Source: Selaginella moellendorffii
Lineage: Eukaryota; Streptophyta; Lycopodiopsida; Selaginellales; Selaginellaceae
DNA length: 64,000 nucleotides
NCBI RefSeq assembly: GCF_000143415.4
Contig: NW_003314329.1
Location: forward strand, 336,619 to 400,618
Direction of reading: 5' to 3'
Positions 53,830-64,000 of the stretch are shown here, piece after piece; the first letter of the stretch is position 1; every line of letters begins with the position of its first letter. The notes under the pieces were generated by a model, which was not told the DNA's origin, ran no database searches, and saw only the letters and a program-made list of their open reading frames with translations. Both the position numbers and the translations under genes were made by a program.

Positions 53830-54480
53830 ACTATAAAGAATGGTTTGCCCATTGTTGATCCCACAAAATGACCACTATAAGAATGAAAGGCTTCAAGCGT
53901 TTTTGGAACCTCAGCCTCTATCAAGCAGTACACTAGTGGACCATGAGTTGTTCTCTGGTAAAGTGTTCCTCCCAGCAAGCAAAAATCACGAGTCTTTATC
54001 TCCAAAAATGGTAGAAGCTGAGCACAAGTCTTCAACATAAACCGGCAAACAGACACCAATGAGAGTATGAAAAGCAAAAGTGATGAACCTCTAGAAAGTA
54101 GCTCATAGGTTGCACAAGCCAAATGGAAGGATGTTGTAGGTGTAAATGCCCCATAGTGTTCAGAAAGCTATCTTCTCCTGATTTGGTAGATGAATGAAAA
54201 TGTGATTGTAGCCAAAGAAACCATCTACGAAGGAGTAGTAAGAATCTCATCAATAATCTCCTTGAGAAATGATGTCTAAAACCAGTCTTTGAATGTGGCA
54301 TCATTGAGACTGCAGAAATCCACACAGATCTTGATCTTCCCATTTGGCTTGATGACTGGAACCATGTTACTCACTTGCTGTCTGGATAAGGAAGATAAAG
54401 TTGGCAGCCAGCAACTTTTGAAATTCCTCCTTGATTCCCAAAAGAAAAGTGAATGACAGATTGGCTTGGCTCAGTCTACC
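53830..54480 (-). mobile_element. Degenerate Ty3/gypsy pol relic
   Basis: On the minus strand, PVIKPNGKIKICVDFCSLND (near 54350-54290) matches the gypsy RT block P-V-x-K-x-N-G-K-x-R-x-C-V-D-F-x-x-L-N. It is followed by FGYNHIFIHLPNQ-like and GIYTYNILPFGLCNL pieces in shifting frames with stops. No LTR was found. It is unrelated in position and orientation to the fragment in the U-box pseudogene. Confidence 0.7.
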
Positions 54481-57400
54481 AACTTACTTTTAATGGTGGA
54501 TGACATCCATGGGGATGCCTAGAAGCTGCAAAGACGTCATGATAGCTGAGAAGAAGAGAGAGCAACCTGTCTGCATTATTGGTAGAGAGGGAACTACTAA
54601 TATAGACTAGATCAATGCCACTATAGAGAAAAATGTTTATACCTAGAATCATGCTTACATGATCAAAGTGCTAGCAAAGCTTAATAGCCAAATGCTAGAG
54701 ATCATGTATATGCTACTTATGAACCTAGTACTCTTCTAGTATATATGTATTTGGAGCCAAACTTATTGAGCCTGTTGTGAATGTGAACGTGTTTGTGCTA
54801 TAGAATGAAGGATTGGTATGCATTTAAAATTAAACAAATGCATTCATACAAAAAACCATATTACACTAGTTAAGTGATTTGTTAAGTGGGATTGGCAAAT
54901 CAAAAGAACAAAAACCCTAGTTGAAAGGGTTGACTTAAAAAGCCATGAGGAAGAGTCCATGCATAATCATATGTTGATCAACTAATTTGTCAAGTGAAAA
55001 AACTTAAAAGCTTAAAGGAATTAAGTTTCTAAGCTATGATCCATAATGTGTATTGGATATAAATTAGTGCACCTACATCCTAAACTATGATATATTTTAG
55101 ATATTTTAGTGTTAAAGTCAATTCAAAATCAATAAAGTGAATGTAAAGACAACTAAAAGTTAGTGCACCAATGTCCCAAATTATGATCTATAACACATGT
55201 TATAAATTGGTGCACTAGCATGGGGAGTCACACTAAGCATTTTAGGTGATGTTGTCCGTAGATGCATATATAAAAGTTGGGTTTAAATCCCAACCCTCTA
55301 GTGCTTGAGTTTGAATCCCAACTACTAAAGCATGGTGATGGTTTAGAATATAAGGACATTTATTTTTCAGTGGTCATAAACTTTCAGTGAGGAGGCTGGC
55401 TTGGGCATATCGTTACGTGAAGGATGCCCAAGTCATAATACACAATTAAAGTGTTTAATGCGAAAGTTTGATATATCTAATTTGAACACTTTAGTGCAAA
55501 TGGCATCAAGGATGTGGTGAATGATATAGGAACACTCAATCTTAGTTATTATGGACCCTTGGTTGGAAGGGCTAATTTAGGTGCATTGCCAAGTATGGGG
55601 GATGCCTTTGGGGTCATAGTCAACAGTTTAAAGGAGTTAAATTAGTTAATTTTTACTTTACAAAATTAAAATTATATATACATATGTATTTGGGATAACA
55701 AAAGTGACATATGCTAACATTACTAGCTCTTTCATTAATAGCAAGACACTCATAATTAATATTTGAGGAGAACTTAGTAAATTTAATTATAGATTTTGAT
55801 ATATTAAAAGTGTATTTGCTTCAAAGAAGACCACCACAACCTCCTCAACAATAACTATGTTACAATGGTTAACCACCAAGAGTAAAAGCCACTACTCTAT
55901 GTCATTGAGCAAATATTATATATTACAATTATAAGGAGATTTGCCATTATAGAAATAAATAGAGAGTAGTGAATTCAATTGTTTAGTTCACCTGTAAACA
56001 ACATAGACATTATTCCTTAAACTACCTATAGAATTAGCAAAGGTCTCAACAACAATAAAATGCTTAAAAAAAGATGAAAAAAAACACAACACCCAAGTGA
56101 ATTGATATAAATTAAAAATGTTATATATTTTATTATGAGACAAACAATATTGTTTTATTTGTAAACAACTCATATTGCTTTCAGCATACAGCTTATTTGG
56201 GTGGGATTATATAATATGAGTTTTTTTTAGCAAAAAATGTCATATTCAAAATTGAAATGTATATATATATATATAGAACCACCCCTCTATACTTTATATC
56301 AAAAGTTACCTATCGGAAAGTTATTTTGAATATTCTTTCCTTACTACCACAATAGCAGAAGATTAGTATTGCTAGTTCTATTTTCAACCCCTCTTATTCA
56401 AGTGTTAGTAAATTAAGCTTAACATCTGTACTTAGTTAGATAAACGTAAAGTAGAAACTTCCATGTGTTTCTTGTTGAACATAATTATCACTTTAATTTT
56501 TACCACTATCTTTTCTCTATGATTTAATATTTGAATTAAAATTAAATATAAATCAAATTTCTTTTTCTTTTATCTTCCACCACTTTTATAAAATGATTTG
56601 TTATAATTTTCACATTTAACCAATGTTGGAAACATTTTTGCCTTATATATTTTCTTATGCAATATATCTATTTAATAATGGTCATTTAAATTTGCCACCT
56701 TTACTACATCAATATTCCTGCTCTATTCATCAAAATGTTAGTTGACTTAAGATGTAAAACATTTGTGTAATGTATGTGATCATGGGATGAGATTTGATTA
56801 TATTTTTATTGTAAATCTTTAGAACTTTAGGAGATAAATAGGGATAAAATAGTTACTAAATGTTCTCTCATCAAATAATTACCCTTTTCCAGTTGGATTA
56901 AACCTTAAAAATAAATGAGGATAAAATAGTCATAAAAGCTCTCTCATTAAGTAATTGCCCCTTTTTTAGTTGACATAAAGGGAGAGAAATGTAATTTGCC
57001 CTTTTCCAGTTAACTTAAAGGAAGAGAAATAAAATGTGATACAATTGGCTAGTGTGATTGTAAAGCTCTTTCTTATCCTATTCTCTTAGACCAATACATA
57101 ATATCATACCCCTATTATCCTAGTTTGATGCATAACATCATGCCCTAATACATCATCATGCCTTATGTTTTATAAATACTATTTAGATCTATATTTACAA
57201 GATATAAAGTGTCATGAACACCATAATGTTATTCCTATGTAATTTAACACCATTCTAACATTATAACCATATTTTTTATAAATATAATATTTCTTTTAGT
57301 AAGAAGCCGTGGGTTTCTTATCTATATCAAACACTTCATCTTCTTCAGCATCTTGGAAGCCTTTATCTAAATTAATTTAATTCCCATTGTGGGATTTCCT

Positions 57401-57654
57401 CAAGAATCTCAAAATAGCTTATCATAATAAGGTGAACAGTATTTTCTATAATGGAAAACATACATTATATCACCTATAATAATTTAATGCTCATTTGCAT
57501 AAATAACACTATTGTAATTTTGAGATTAATTTCATAAGATTTTCAATCTCAATTATACCACCAGATTCTTGGTGAATCAACTTATAACCTGTTCTATTTT
57601 CTTTAAACACTTGTATAAATACAAACTAATAATGGTATGTAAAAAGCTCCCAAA
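54481..57654. other. AT-rich gene desert with short repeats
   Basis: No coding potential that I would support. A short imperfect tandem repeat of about 78 bp occurs around 56831-57037 (shared GGATAAAATAGT, CTCTCAT and TTTTCCAGTT stretches), and a short (TA)n near 56260. Confidence 0.55.
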
Positions 57655-57895
57655 GGTTTATATCTCCAAAGGTTTGAGTTTTGATTGTCAAATTGGGTTC
57701 TTGGTTGCTGCAAATGCTGGAGATGCTCAAGTTGTGATCGCAAAAGGCTGTAAAGCAGTTGATCAATGGGTTTTGTTCATTGCTGTAAAGGTTGGCATAT
57801 GTTTTCTCCACTCTACTGATGTACAGGTTGCAATGTGTAGCTTGCTCTCGCTTTCTTGTACGTTCGGCAATGTTTTTCCGAAGGAGTGAGCTTTT
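57655..57895 (+). pseudogene. Fragment of the PP2C gene (exons 6-8 region)
   Basis: VLVAANVGDARVVISKGGKA of the PP2C at 40872-42478 recurs here as FLVAANAGDAQVVIAKGCKA. It is followed by matching intron pieces (GTTTTGTTCATT) and by LLSLSCTFGNVFPKE against LLSLSRAFGDAFLKE. The upstream ATCTCCAAAGGTTT..GAGTTT also matches. Part of the sequence between (exon 7 and its intron) is deleted. It is a duplicated, decayed piece about 16 kb from its source, same orientation. Confidence 0.85.
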
Positions 57896-57979
57896 TTTTT
57901 CTTCTTCAGGTGCTCAAGGCTTTGTTTTCTGATATTGATGTTAGAAATTATAGGTGATAAAATGTAGTGAGCAACTCAC

Positions 57980-58768
57980 ATGACTCAAATGTTTGAACAA
58001 ATGTTTGAAAAGTTCAATGGACTCTTCTGCAAGAGGCTAACTGACTATTGGGAGAGCTGCCTCAATGCTGGCACCGGTTCCCCCAATGACTCTGAAGCAC
58101 GCCTTATAGTCAGTGATGTAACAGAGAAGAGGAGCATCTTCAATGTCAAGTACCTCATGAATCTGGCCACCACTAGTGACCAGAAACTCCAGCGGGTTGG
58201 TCGTGGCTCTGCGACAAACAATTCAAGCAACATGATGGACATGAACGTGGTGGTCACCCTTGAGAACAAAGTTTCAAAGAGTAGTACGTGGTCCAACTCC
58301 TTCACCTTCAGCCAAAAGGTGACCACAACCTTCAAATGTGGCGTTCCTTTCATTGGCGATGCTGAGATTGGTGTGGAGATTGGTACTGAGCAGACCTTTG
58401 GGCATGAGTGGGGTGAGACTACTGAAGAAACTGTCCAATTTCAGACTGGGTACCTTGTGAAAGATATTGGACCTGGCCAGATGGTAAGTGTTTTTTTTTT
58501 GTTTGCAAAACCCTTGGATTTTACAAATCTAGTTTTTAAGCAGGCTTCAGTGACTGTGACATGTTCAACTGCTAAGATACGGATCCCCTTCACGTATAAG
58601 TGCAAAGATACTGCCCTTGGAGGCTATGATCGAGGGACTGTGGACTACATTGATGGTGTTTACGAAGGAGTGGCGGCATATGATACTAGAGCCAAGGTTA
58701 GCAATGGAGGGACTGTAAATGAAGTCAAACTGCGTGCAGATGAAGAGGGCCGAGCATTTATTCTCTAG
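57980..58768 (+). CDS. ETX/MTX2 (aerolysin-like) pore-forming-fold protein
   Basis: Two exons (57980-58483, 58544-58768) give 242 residues; the 60-nt intron has no stop and keeps frame. From about residue 85 there is a long, alternating Ser/Thr/hydrophobic beta-strand pattern: VVVTLENKVSKSSTWSNSF, FSQKVTTTFKCGVP, GDAEIGVEIGTEQTFGHEW, then GYLVKDIGPGQM and ASVTVTCSTAKIRIPFTYK. This is the aerolysin/ETX-MTX2 fold, as in natterin-like and some plant lectin-fused proteins. The N-terminal ~60 residues match nothing I know; no lectin domain is evident, so the start may be incomplete. In plants such proteins are usually linked to defence or stress; activity here is unproven. It is the only intact-looking gene in a 15-kb AT-rich stretch. 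Confidence 0.7.
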   Translation: MTQMFEQMFEKFNGLFCKRLTDYWESCLNAGTGSPNDSEARLIVSDVTEKRSIFNVKYLMNLATTSDQKLQRVGRGSATNNSSNMMDMNVVVTLENKVSKSSTWSNSFTFSQKVTTTFKCGVPFIGDAEIGVEIGTEQTFGHEWGETTEETVQFQTGYLVKDIGPGQMVSVFFLFAKPLDFTNLVFKQASVTVTCSTAKIRIPFTYKCKDTALGGYDRGTVDYIDGVYEGVAAYDTRAKVSNGGTVNEVKLRADEEGRAFIL

Positions 58769-60088
58769 ATGCTAAGTATGTGTGTATGTCATGAATAATT
58801 TGGTAAATTTGGTTTGCTTTGAATAATAAATATTAATAATATATTAAATAATTTTTTATTAATGTTTATTGAAATGTTATTTATATAAAAACTATCATGA
58901 AATTTTTTGCTAGCCTAAACTATAAGAATATCCTAATAATACAATATCTTTTATAAAAAGGATATTCTTTATTTAATTCATTCAATACTTTTATTGTATC
59001 TCGCCCCACCAGCTCTATTGGAACTAGGATGGGGAACAATCTCTCACCTTTGGCAATGTTCTATAGTTGCATAAGCACCAAAGAGTGGATAATCAGTTGA
59101 TCAATGTCTAGAATAATAACTTATCCTAATTCATTGAGTGGATATTGAACAATATCAAAAACAACATGTGCAAAATCCCTCTAAACATATTCAAAATGGC
59201 TTGATTTTCATCAGGAACTTAATGTCAGACTAGAAGATATTTTGGTGGGTGAGAGATCATGGCCATGTTCCAGAGGAAGGTGTTCTTGCTCTGGTACACA
59301 AGCAAAGGGATGGATGAAATGGAGTTTACCATGGCCAATTTATCATTTAATTACTAACAATACCAAGAAGTGAGCACCAATGACAAGTACAAAGAAGAGG
59401 CTAAGGAAGAACTCCAAAACTAGAGTATATAGATTTATTTTTTTCTTATTATATACATGGAAGAAGTTTGTAAAGCTAGATGATAATCAAGTAATACAAA
59501 GTTAGAGAAGAAGTGATTACCTAAGCTTCCATAGCAAATTTGGTCTTGGAAATCCCTTTGTCTAGCTAACCTTATAACTCCTCATATTGCCTTTTCCAAT
59601 TGAGATGATAGGGCTACTACCTATATTTAGAGAGAGGACCATAACAATTACCTGCAAACCCTAAGGCTATGCTAATTGTAACTTCATGTGAAAAGCTTTG
59701 GGATGACAAAAAGATCAAATCATCAAATTTGAGATGAATTCCAATTGTGACATACCAATGCCAATGCTTTATATGTGTGGTTGCATCATTTCACCAAGAA
59801 TTCCTCTTTGTCATCCCCAAGAGGATGAACTACAACCACATAAATCAGAGTTGGACACAAAGCAACAGTGAAGCCAACAACGCCGGAACAACATGATCAG
59901 AACCTCCTTGGCAACAGAAAAATCAAAGACAATTGCCTTCCAGACCTCATTGATTTCACAGAAGACTCCCTGAACTTCCATCCTCTCGTGGAACAGTATC
60001 CAGATTCAAGGAAGCCGATGGAGCTGCAATGCTTGGAGAAATTCCAGCAGGAATTAAAATAAAAAATTCTCACTATAAAAGTGATAGT
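58769..60088. other. AT-rich intergenic space
   Basis: No gene recognised. A 64-residue open frame at 59868-60062 has no family resemblance and is not called. Confidence 0.5.
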
Positions 60089-61934
60089 GTGAGACACAAA
60101 TCCCTAAGCCCCAAAGTGGAGCCGAAAGGGTGCCACGTGGTAGTAGCCAAAGCAAAAGCCAAACGAGCGTAACACGTTTGGATTAAAAGGCTCCGATTTG
60201 AAAGGTTGAGAGCAGGAGTGGAACTCCCAACGGAGTGCTCAAGGAACGAGCATGAAGCGAGCAATAAGTGAGGCTCCAGAAAGGGACCCAAAAGAACCAA
60301 CACATGACACGTGGAAGTGTCCGAGATGGACCCAAGTTGGAGTTCGAGGTGGAGTCCGAGATGGAGTCCGGGATGGACCAAGATGGAGTCTGAGATGGAC
60401 CCGAGATGGAGTCCGAGATAGACCCGAGATGGAGTCCGAGATGGACTGAAACGGAGTCCGAGATGGAGTCCGGGATGGACCGAGACGGAGTCCAAGATGG
60501 AGTCCGAGATGGACCGAGACGGAGTCTGAGATGGAGTCCGAGACAGAGTCTGAGATGGAGTCCGAGATGGATCCGAGACGGAGTCCGAGATGGAGTCCGA
60601 GATGGATCCGAGACAGAGTCCGAGATGGAGTCCGAGATGGATCCGAGATGGAGTTCGAGATGGAGTTCGAGATGGAGTTCGAGATGGACCCGAGATGGAG
60701 TCCGAGATGGACCCGAGATGGAGTCCGAGATGGACCCGAGATGGAGTCTGAGATGGACCCAAGATGGAGTCCGAGGTCGAGACCAAGACCGGGACCGAGA
60801 CCGGGACCGAGACCGAGACTGAGACCAAGATCGGGACCGAGATCAAGACCGAGACCGAGGCCGAGGCCGAGACCGAGACCGAGTCTAAGTCTGAGTCCGA
60901 GTCCGAGTCCGAGTCCGAGTCCGAGTTCGAGTCTGAGAGGGTGAAAGCCCAAAGCGTTCGTCTCCCAGACCCTAGGGGGTTTAGTGAGCTCCAAAAGTAT
61001 AGTGAGGGGGAGGACTGCAATGGAGCCAGTTTGGCCAGGAAAGGCCAGTTTGGCCCAGGAAGGCTGTACCCAGTGTTGGGTGATGAGTTGCCCACTGGGA
61101 AGTCCAAGACTAAAGTGAACACAGACCGACAAGCGGGGTAGTTTGGTGAATTGTTCAAGAGCCGGCTCTAGTTCCCCCGGGAGATCGACTGGCCAATGCT
61201 CCCAGTCCAAATGTGGGTGGCACTACCTACTTGGATACCTGGCGTGGCTCAACGGAACCTCGCTCTAAGCCCATGGCTAGAGCACCCAAAGGTGGAAGGC
61301 GAGGAGAGTACCCATGAGGCTTGTGTAGGGCCACGGTGTTCCGAAATGTTGTCCCAAAGGCCCAGACTGTGGAAAGGAAAAGGAGTAGTCCTCTGGTGTA
61401 GTGACCAAGGATATAGTCGTGCAATGAGGAAGTCCCAGAGGACCGTGGGACTTAGTGGCTAGATCTGCGGGCCTTGATCTAGTGGTAGTGTTGGTGAACA
61501 TGGCCATGGGCAGAAAAAGGATTTGGCAGGAACTGACAAAGGGATGTTGGGGAAGGCTATTCCCCATGTCTGTGGGCATCCTAAGGATGCTAAGGAGTGG
61601 ATCTGGGATGACCACTCGTGGACGGACAGCCCAGTCTTGGAGAGACAGGATTGTGATGCAAGTGGTATTGGACCACCAGTGCGGCAAAGGTGAATGGGCA
61701 TAGCCTTAACGTAACGGGCCAATATGTCAGTGGTACCTTTGGGTGTCGGTCTTGGGACTGGACACGTGGAGCACTTGGACCAAGTGCAAGGGAAGAGTGG
61801 CATGGATGCCATTCTCGGGACTAGCAAGTCCCAATTCCTAAATTAGACTTAAGGAGGTTGTGAATGAGACTCCTCCAAGGGGTCAGAGGTGTGGTTAAGT
61901 GACGAAAGTAGAATGGAAAATTTAGTCGCTTACA
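60089..61934 (+). mobile_element. Possible long terminal repeat of an LTR element
   Basis: The block begins TGTGAGACAC and ends GCTTACA, and is followed by ATTTGGTAACGGAGC. This has the same order as the TRIM LTR end plus PBS (GCTTACA, then TTTGGTATCAGAG) at 50591-50610. A second LTR would lie beyond the window, so this cannot be confirmed. No coding domain is present. Confidence 0.3.
60320..60945. repeat. Minisatellite of GAGATGGAGTCC / GAGATGGACCC units
   Basis: About 600 bp of 12-13 bp units (GAGATGGAGTCC, GAGATGGACCCGA and variants), decaying to GACCGA and GAGTCC 6-mers at the right end. Because the unit size keeps frames open, long low-complexity frames appear on both strands (Asp/Glu/Met/Ser-rich one way, Leu/Gly or Ser/Asp/Ile-rich the other). 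These are not credible genes. Confidence 0.92.
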
Positions 61935-64000
61935 ATTTGGTAACGGAGCTGTTCCTTAGTCCGACTTTTATTGGTGCTAAAGTATATCACCACTAGTGTT
62001 GGCATCAAAAGGTCCTAGGAGTGGGCTTGTCCTTGAGGAGTAGCAAGTCGGGAAGACATGGCTCTCCATTACAGTTCACGTGTGAACTTGTAGGTAAGGT
62101 GGTGGATAGAAAAGGGCCAATGATGGAACGACTTTGGGATCTTGGGAACAGTGCAAGGTTTTCCTCATTGAGTTGAGGATGTGATCCGGATGAGCATTTG
62201 TTTCAGCAAATTGGCTAAGGTTGTTGTGGTAAACAACTAAAGTTGGGATCACGGGAAAGATAGAGACTCCAAAACAATAAAGGAGTCACAAGATTATCCT
62301 CATATAGTTGAGGTTGGTGCTCATGAATGTGAGACCAAAGGTAATGACCGTGGAAGGTCAAATACGGAAGAGGACTCAAGTCCTTGAAATGGTAGCCAGG
62401 GCTACCTCCAATAAATGCTGGAACAACCCAAGGAGTTGGGGGTGTATTTAGAGGATAAATTGGTATTTTTATCACATGGACAAGTGGTTCTAAGGGGCAA
62501 AAGGTTGCCCCTAGAGAACAAATCAAGTGTCAAAGTAACACTTGCAAAAGACATGAATACAAGGAGTTGTATTCTAGTGAGTTAGCACCTCAAAAGTAAG
62601 ACCTCATAGGTCATCGGATTAACAAAGTTCAAAAGGTTGAATGACTCCAATAGAGTCAAGGAATAATCCTAAGGGCTTGAGGAAAACATTTGGACTGAGG
62701 TGTGTGGTGCCTCACGAAGGATGGGGAGGATCTTGAGATCCAAGCATGAGAGCAGTATGTATCTCATTGATGGCAGAAGATGCTATGCTAAAGTTGTGGG
62801 AAAGAGTTTCCCGGAAGAAAACAACTTTGACACAAAGTTGTGCATAAACTCTATGGTGCAGTGCTAATGGATAATTGGCCTAAGAGACAACTATATTAGT
62901 CTTGGCAAAAATACCTGGACACAAGTAAGAAGTGTCATAAAGGTAGGCTCGTGGAGCCAATGGTGTGGAGACACCGAAGGTGCCAAAGTGTACTGCCTTG
63001 AGGTCAAGTTGGTGGGCTTATGAGAACCCCTTCCAAAGGAATCCCAATGGAAATGGGAATAGCATAGCCTAAGCTGGAAGGCATGCGGTTAGAGTGTGGT
63101 GACCCAGATAATGATGGAGGTGTGGAAGCACCAACAATGAGTTGTAGGACTTGACAACTATGAAGAAACTACCTAAGACTTCTTATTGGGATAAGGAAGT
63201 TCAATATACCCTTATGAGGGATAAATTGCTTATGTTGCGACATAGTAAGTCAATGTCGAAAAGGGAATGTTCATTGTCAGAGAGGCCATCATTGGGACAC
63301 CCAAACACTCTAGAACACCAGAAGGGGGTATTTGGTGTCATGAGGGCAATGGATAATGCCCAAGGGACAAAGTCCCTAGCGAATGAAGGATAGGAGGTGC
63401 TATCCAAATGTCCAAAGTTGTGGAGATAGGAGAAGTTCGTCTACCCAAATTGGACAAAGCCAAAAAGGGATTTTGGCAAGGTTAGTAATGGGCATATAAA
63501 GGCCCATAAGTAGCAACAGTGATTCTAGTGTGTGGGATTATAAGGTGAGCAAACTCGGATTGAGGAACCACTCCCTAGGCTGTCGGGTAAGTTCATCCCT
63601 ATGAATACTTGCCAAGGCATGGTAAAAAGTGCAAAGCTATCTTCCTAGTCTGGAAGAGAATAACCGAAGGAAATGTATGAGGCCAAAATGCAAGTAGTAT
63701 AAGGATAGAACCGAACCATAGGAATTGATAGGCATGACCAAGGGTGGTTATGCAAGTTGGGAGTAGAAAATCAAGTGGGTGCTCAAGCATGTTGTTACTA
63801 GCAATCGGGATGCCATGGAGAGTCTAAGGCATGGGATTGTCCATGTTAGACTATATGGTAATTGGAAAGCTTGCGAAATGAGAGGCCTTAGCAAGCCAAG
63901 GAATAGAGTTCCTTGAACGTTCCCCTAGGTAGATAAGTACCTAGTCAGCCAAGTGTAAATGGTTCATAGGATGCGCAAAATCAAAGTGGCACAGCAGAAA
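61935..64000. other. Repeat-derived non-coding sequence to the window end
   Basis: Immediately after the possible LTR, a stretch at about 62070-62107 (GTTCACGTGTGAACTTG...GGTGGTGGAT) resembles the interior 3' end of the TRIM (about 50790-50829). The remainder is non-coding on both strands apart from short open frames. It may be the interior of a large non-autonomous LTR element. Confidence 0.4.

Noticed and set aside
59868..60062. 64-codon plus-strand frame
   Set aside because: Short, with no motif, splice context or resemblance to a known family.
60239..61210. Minus-strand frame of more than 300 codons rich in Leu/Gly or Ser/Asp
   Set aside because: Entirely a product of the GAGATGGAGTCC minisatellite; every strand shows similar frames and no domain is present.

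Overview
The window is plant nuclear DNA. Many short introns (about 45-70 nt, one near 230), tightly packed genes (88-140 bp between several neighbours), plant-only families (DELLA and SCL4/7 GRAS proteins, PILS, THF1, homogentisate phytyltransferase, PLS-type PPR proteins) and small intergenic spaces suggest a lycophyte like Selaginella moellendorffii. The species is an inference. A run of 100 N lies at 2204-2303.

Layout. Positions 1 to 42.5 kb are gene-rich. In order they hold: an exon running off the left edge (-); PAS2 dehydratase (-); a small unknown gene (-); SYP4 syntaxin (+); NatC subunit NAA30 with a His-rich tail (+); a DELLA-type GRAS protein (-); a PILS carrier (-); an EF-hand-less CDPK-like kinase (-); a CYP85-clan P450 (+); RNase P/MRP subunit POP1 (-); OLA1/YchF GTPase (-); THF1 (+); a CCCH-RRM protein (-); a DHHC S-acyltransferase (-); homogentisate phytyltransferase (-); RH47 helicase (+); two convergent LRR receptor kinases (+/-), the first a pseudokinase; an unknown membrane protein (+); a PADRE/DUF4228 protein (-); a PPR protein (+); an SCL4/7 GRAS protein (-); and a plastid-type PP2C (+). 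Exon structures were worked out by hand. Nearly every multi-exon model closes in frame with GT-AG introns, plus one GC-AG intron.

From 42.5 kb to the end the character changes. A ~5 kb imperfect inverted duplication is centred on a (TA)n tract. Its arms carry two independently broken copies of a P-loop plus nuclease-like gene resembling Crinkler-RHS (CR) proteins. Next comes a U-box/ARM (SAUL1-like) pseudogene that has taken a 602-bp Ty3/gypsy pol piece and a 620-bp TRIM-type miniature LTR element. A frameshifted PPR pseudogene, another gypsy pol relic, a fragment of the PP2C gene, one intact-looking ETX/MTX2 (aerolysin-like) gene in an AT-rich desert, and a minisatellite-bearing, possibly LTR-derived block complete the region.

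Functionally the left part is housekeeping: very-long-chain fatty acid synthesis, secretion, N-terminal acetylation, RNA processing, tocopherol and plastid biology, plus hormone-linked regulators (DELLA, PILS, a CYP90-like P450). No operon logic applies. Several head-to-head pairs (OLA1/THF1, HPT/RH47, PADRE/PPR) share intergenic spaces of 139-209 bp that must hold both promoters.
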